From positions 1-64,000 of the forward strand of contig JAHQIY010000038.1 in NCBI GenBank assembly GCA_019054805.1: a stretch of DNA of 64,000 nucleotides, given 5' to 3'. Shown here piece by piece: positions 63,291-64,000 of the stretch. The DNA comes from Brachionus manjavacas. Taxonomy: Eukaryota > Rotifera > Eurotatoria > Ploima > Brachionidae. The position numbers were made by a program, and so were the translations under genes. Within the stretch, counting starts at the first letter, position 1. Every line of letters begins with the position of its first letter. A model generated the notes under the pieces. The model did no database searches and had not been told where the DNA came from. It was given only the letters and a program-made list of their open reading frames with translations.

Positions 63291-64000
63291 ATGGTTTCTC
63301 AACTTTTTTGTTAAAAGTGTATATCGAGACTTCTTAATATTTTTAATTTATTTTTGGTCAAAAAAAAATAAATTGCACTTTATATTAATCTTTAAATTTT
63401 ATCTTTTAAGATTAAATTACATTTTTTATTAATTCTTAATTATCTGATCAATAAGAGCTTTACTAAGGCTTCGTTAGATTATTCTAATTTTTTAGTCAAG
63501 GTACAAATTGTGAAAAAGAGTTTTGATATTGAATTAAAAAAAAATTAAGTTTTTTTTTTTTATTTTAATATTTTTTTTTACATCGCTTTAAAGCGTCCAT
63601 CGAATAAATAAATAAATATTGAAAACGACATGGTTCCAATTAATTTTTTTTTTAATTTTTATTTAATTTTTTTTTAATTTTTTTTTAATTTTTTTTATTT
63701 TATATTATTTACAAAATTTTCTTCTCATTAATCATTTCATTATAAATCATCATCATCAAATTTTGGATTTTCCAGAAAAATTAAATTAAAAACGCATTTG
63801 ATGATAAAAATTAAATTTCTATTCACTTTTAAAACACTAACCACACTTTAATTGATGCTAATATTCTATTAAATCTAAAATGTATAAAACACATTTCAAT
63901 AAATATTGAGAGAAACTATTCGCTACAACAAGAAAAACTAAAAATATGCTTTAACTAAAAACAAGTTAAGTTAGGTTAGGTTTTAAATTATTCGAACTAG
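63291..64000. other. Low-complexity A/T DNA at the right edge
   Basis: Long T and A runs dominate (63546-63715). A 12-bp perfect palindrome CGCTTTAAAGCG lies near 63583. No gene was recognised; an exon of a gene beyond the window cannot be excluded. Confidence 0.4.

Noticed and set aside
63970..63990. TTAGGTTAGG as arthropod-type telomere repeat
   Set aside because: Only two units are present in ordinary A/T-rich DNA, so chance is sufficient.
50151..64000. tRNA, rRNA or other structured RNA genes
   Set aside because: No cloverleaf-like box A/box B arrangement or rRNA-like sequence was noticed in the non-satellite part.

Overview
The window looks like nuclear DNA of an AT-rich invertebrate. 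Both confident genes are eukaryotic and spliced, mostly with tiny introns of about 46-62 bp, and one encodes a metazoan class B1 GPCR. A SWIM-finger MULE-type fragment plus very AT-rich, short-intron genes would suit a rotifer, but that placement is inference.

About 1-50150 is one uninterrupted satellite array, open at the left edge. Its monomer is close to 285 bp (roughly 175 copies) and appears to be an ancient dimer of two ~142-bp halves. The array changes orientation at about 9182, 15988, 16272, 16570 and 23597. The stretch 9183-15988 is a noisy reverse-complement copy of about 16571-23030: diagnostic variants of more than 20 successive monomers recur in mirror order. This is either a ~14-kb palindrome or a fold-back read/assembly artefact. 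From about 23600 to 50150 the array has one orientation, with local variant domains and two-monomer duplications.

About 50150-52287 holds transposon debris: a DDE-transposase-like remnant with an in-frame stop, a GTCAAAT-rich repeat block, a SWIM zinc-finger/AT-hook reading frame, and weak plus-strand frame remnants.

From 52288 to 55097 (minus strand) lies a complete four-exon Nup58 gene (513 aa), a nuclear-pore central-channel nucleoporin. From 58404 to 60437 (minus strand) lies a complete eight-exon secretin-family neuropeptide-type GPCR (508 aa), probably with a 5' UTR intron reaching 61463. Between them sit three small foldback/MITE-like elements, one with a clean 8-bp target duplication. 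About 61465-64000 has no recognised gene; it holds a diverged tandem duplication and A/T low-complexity tracts. The two genes share strand but no evident function.
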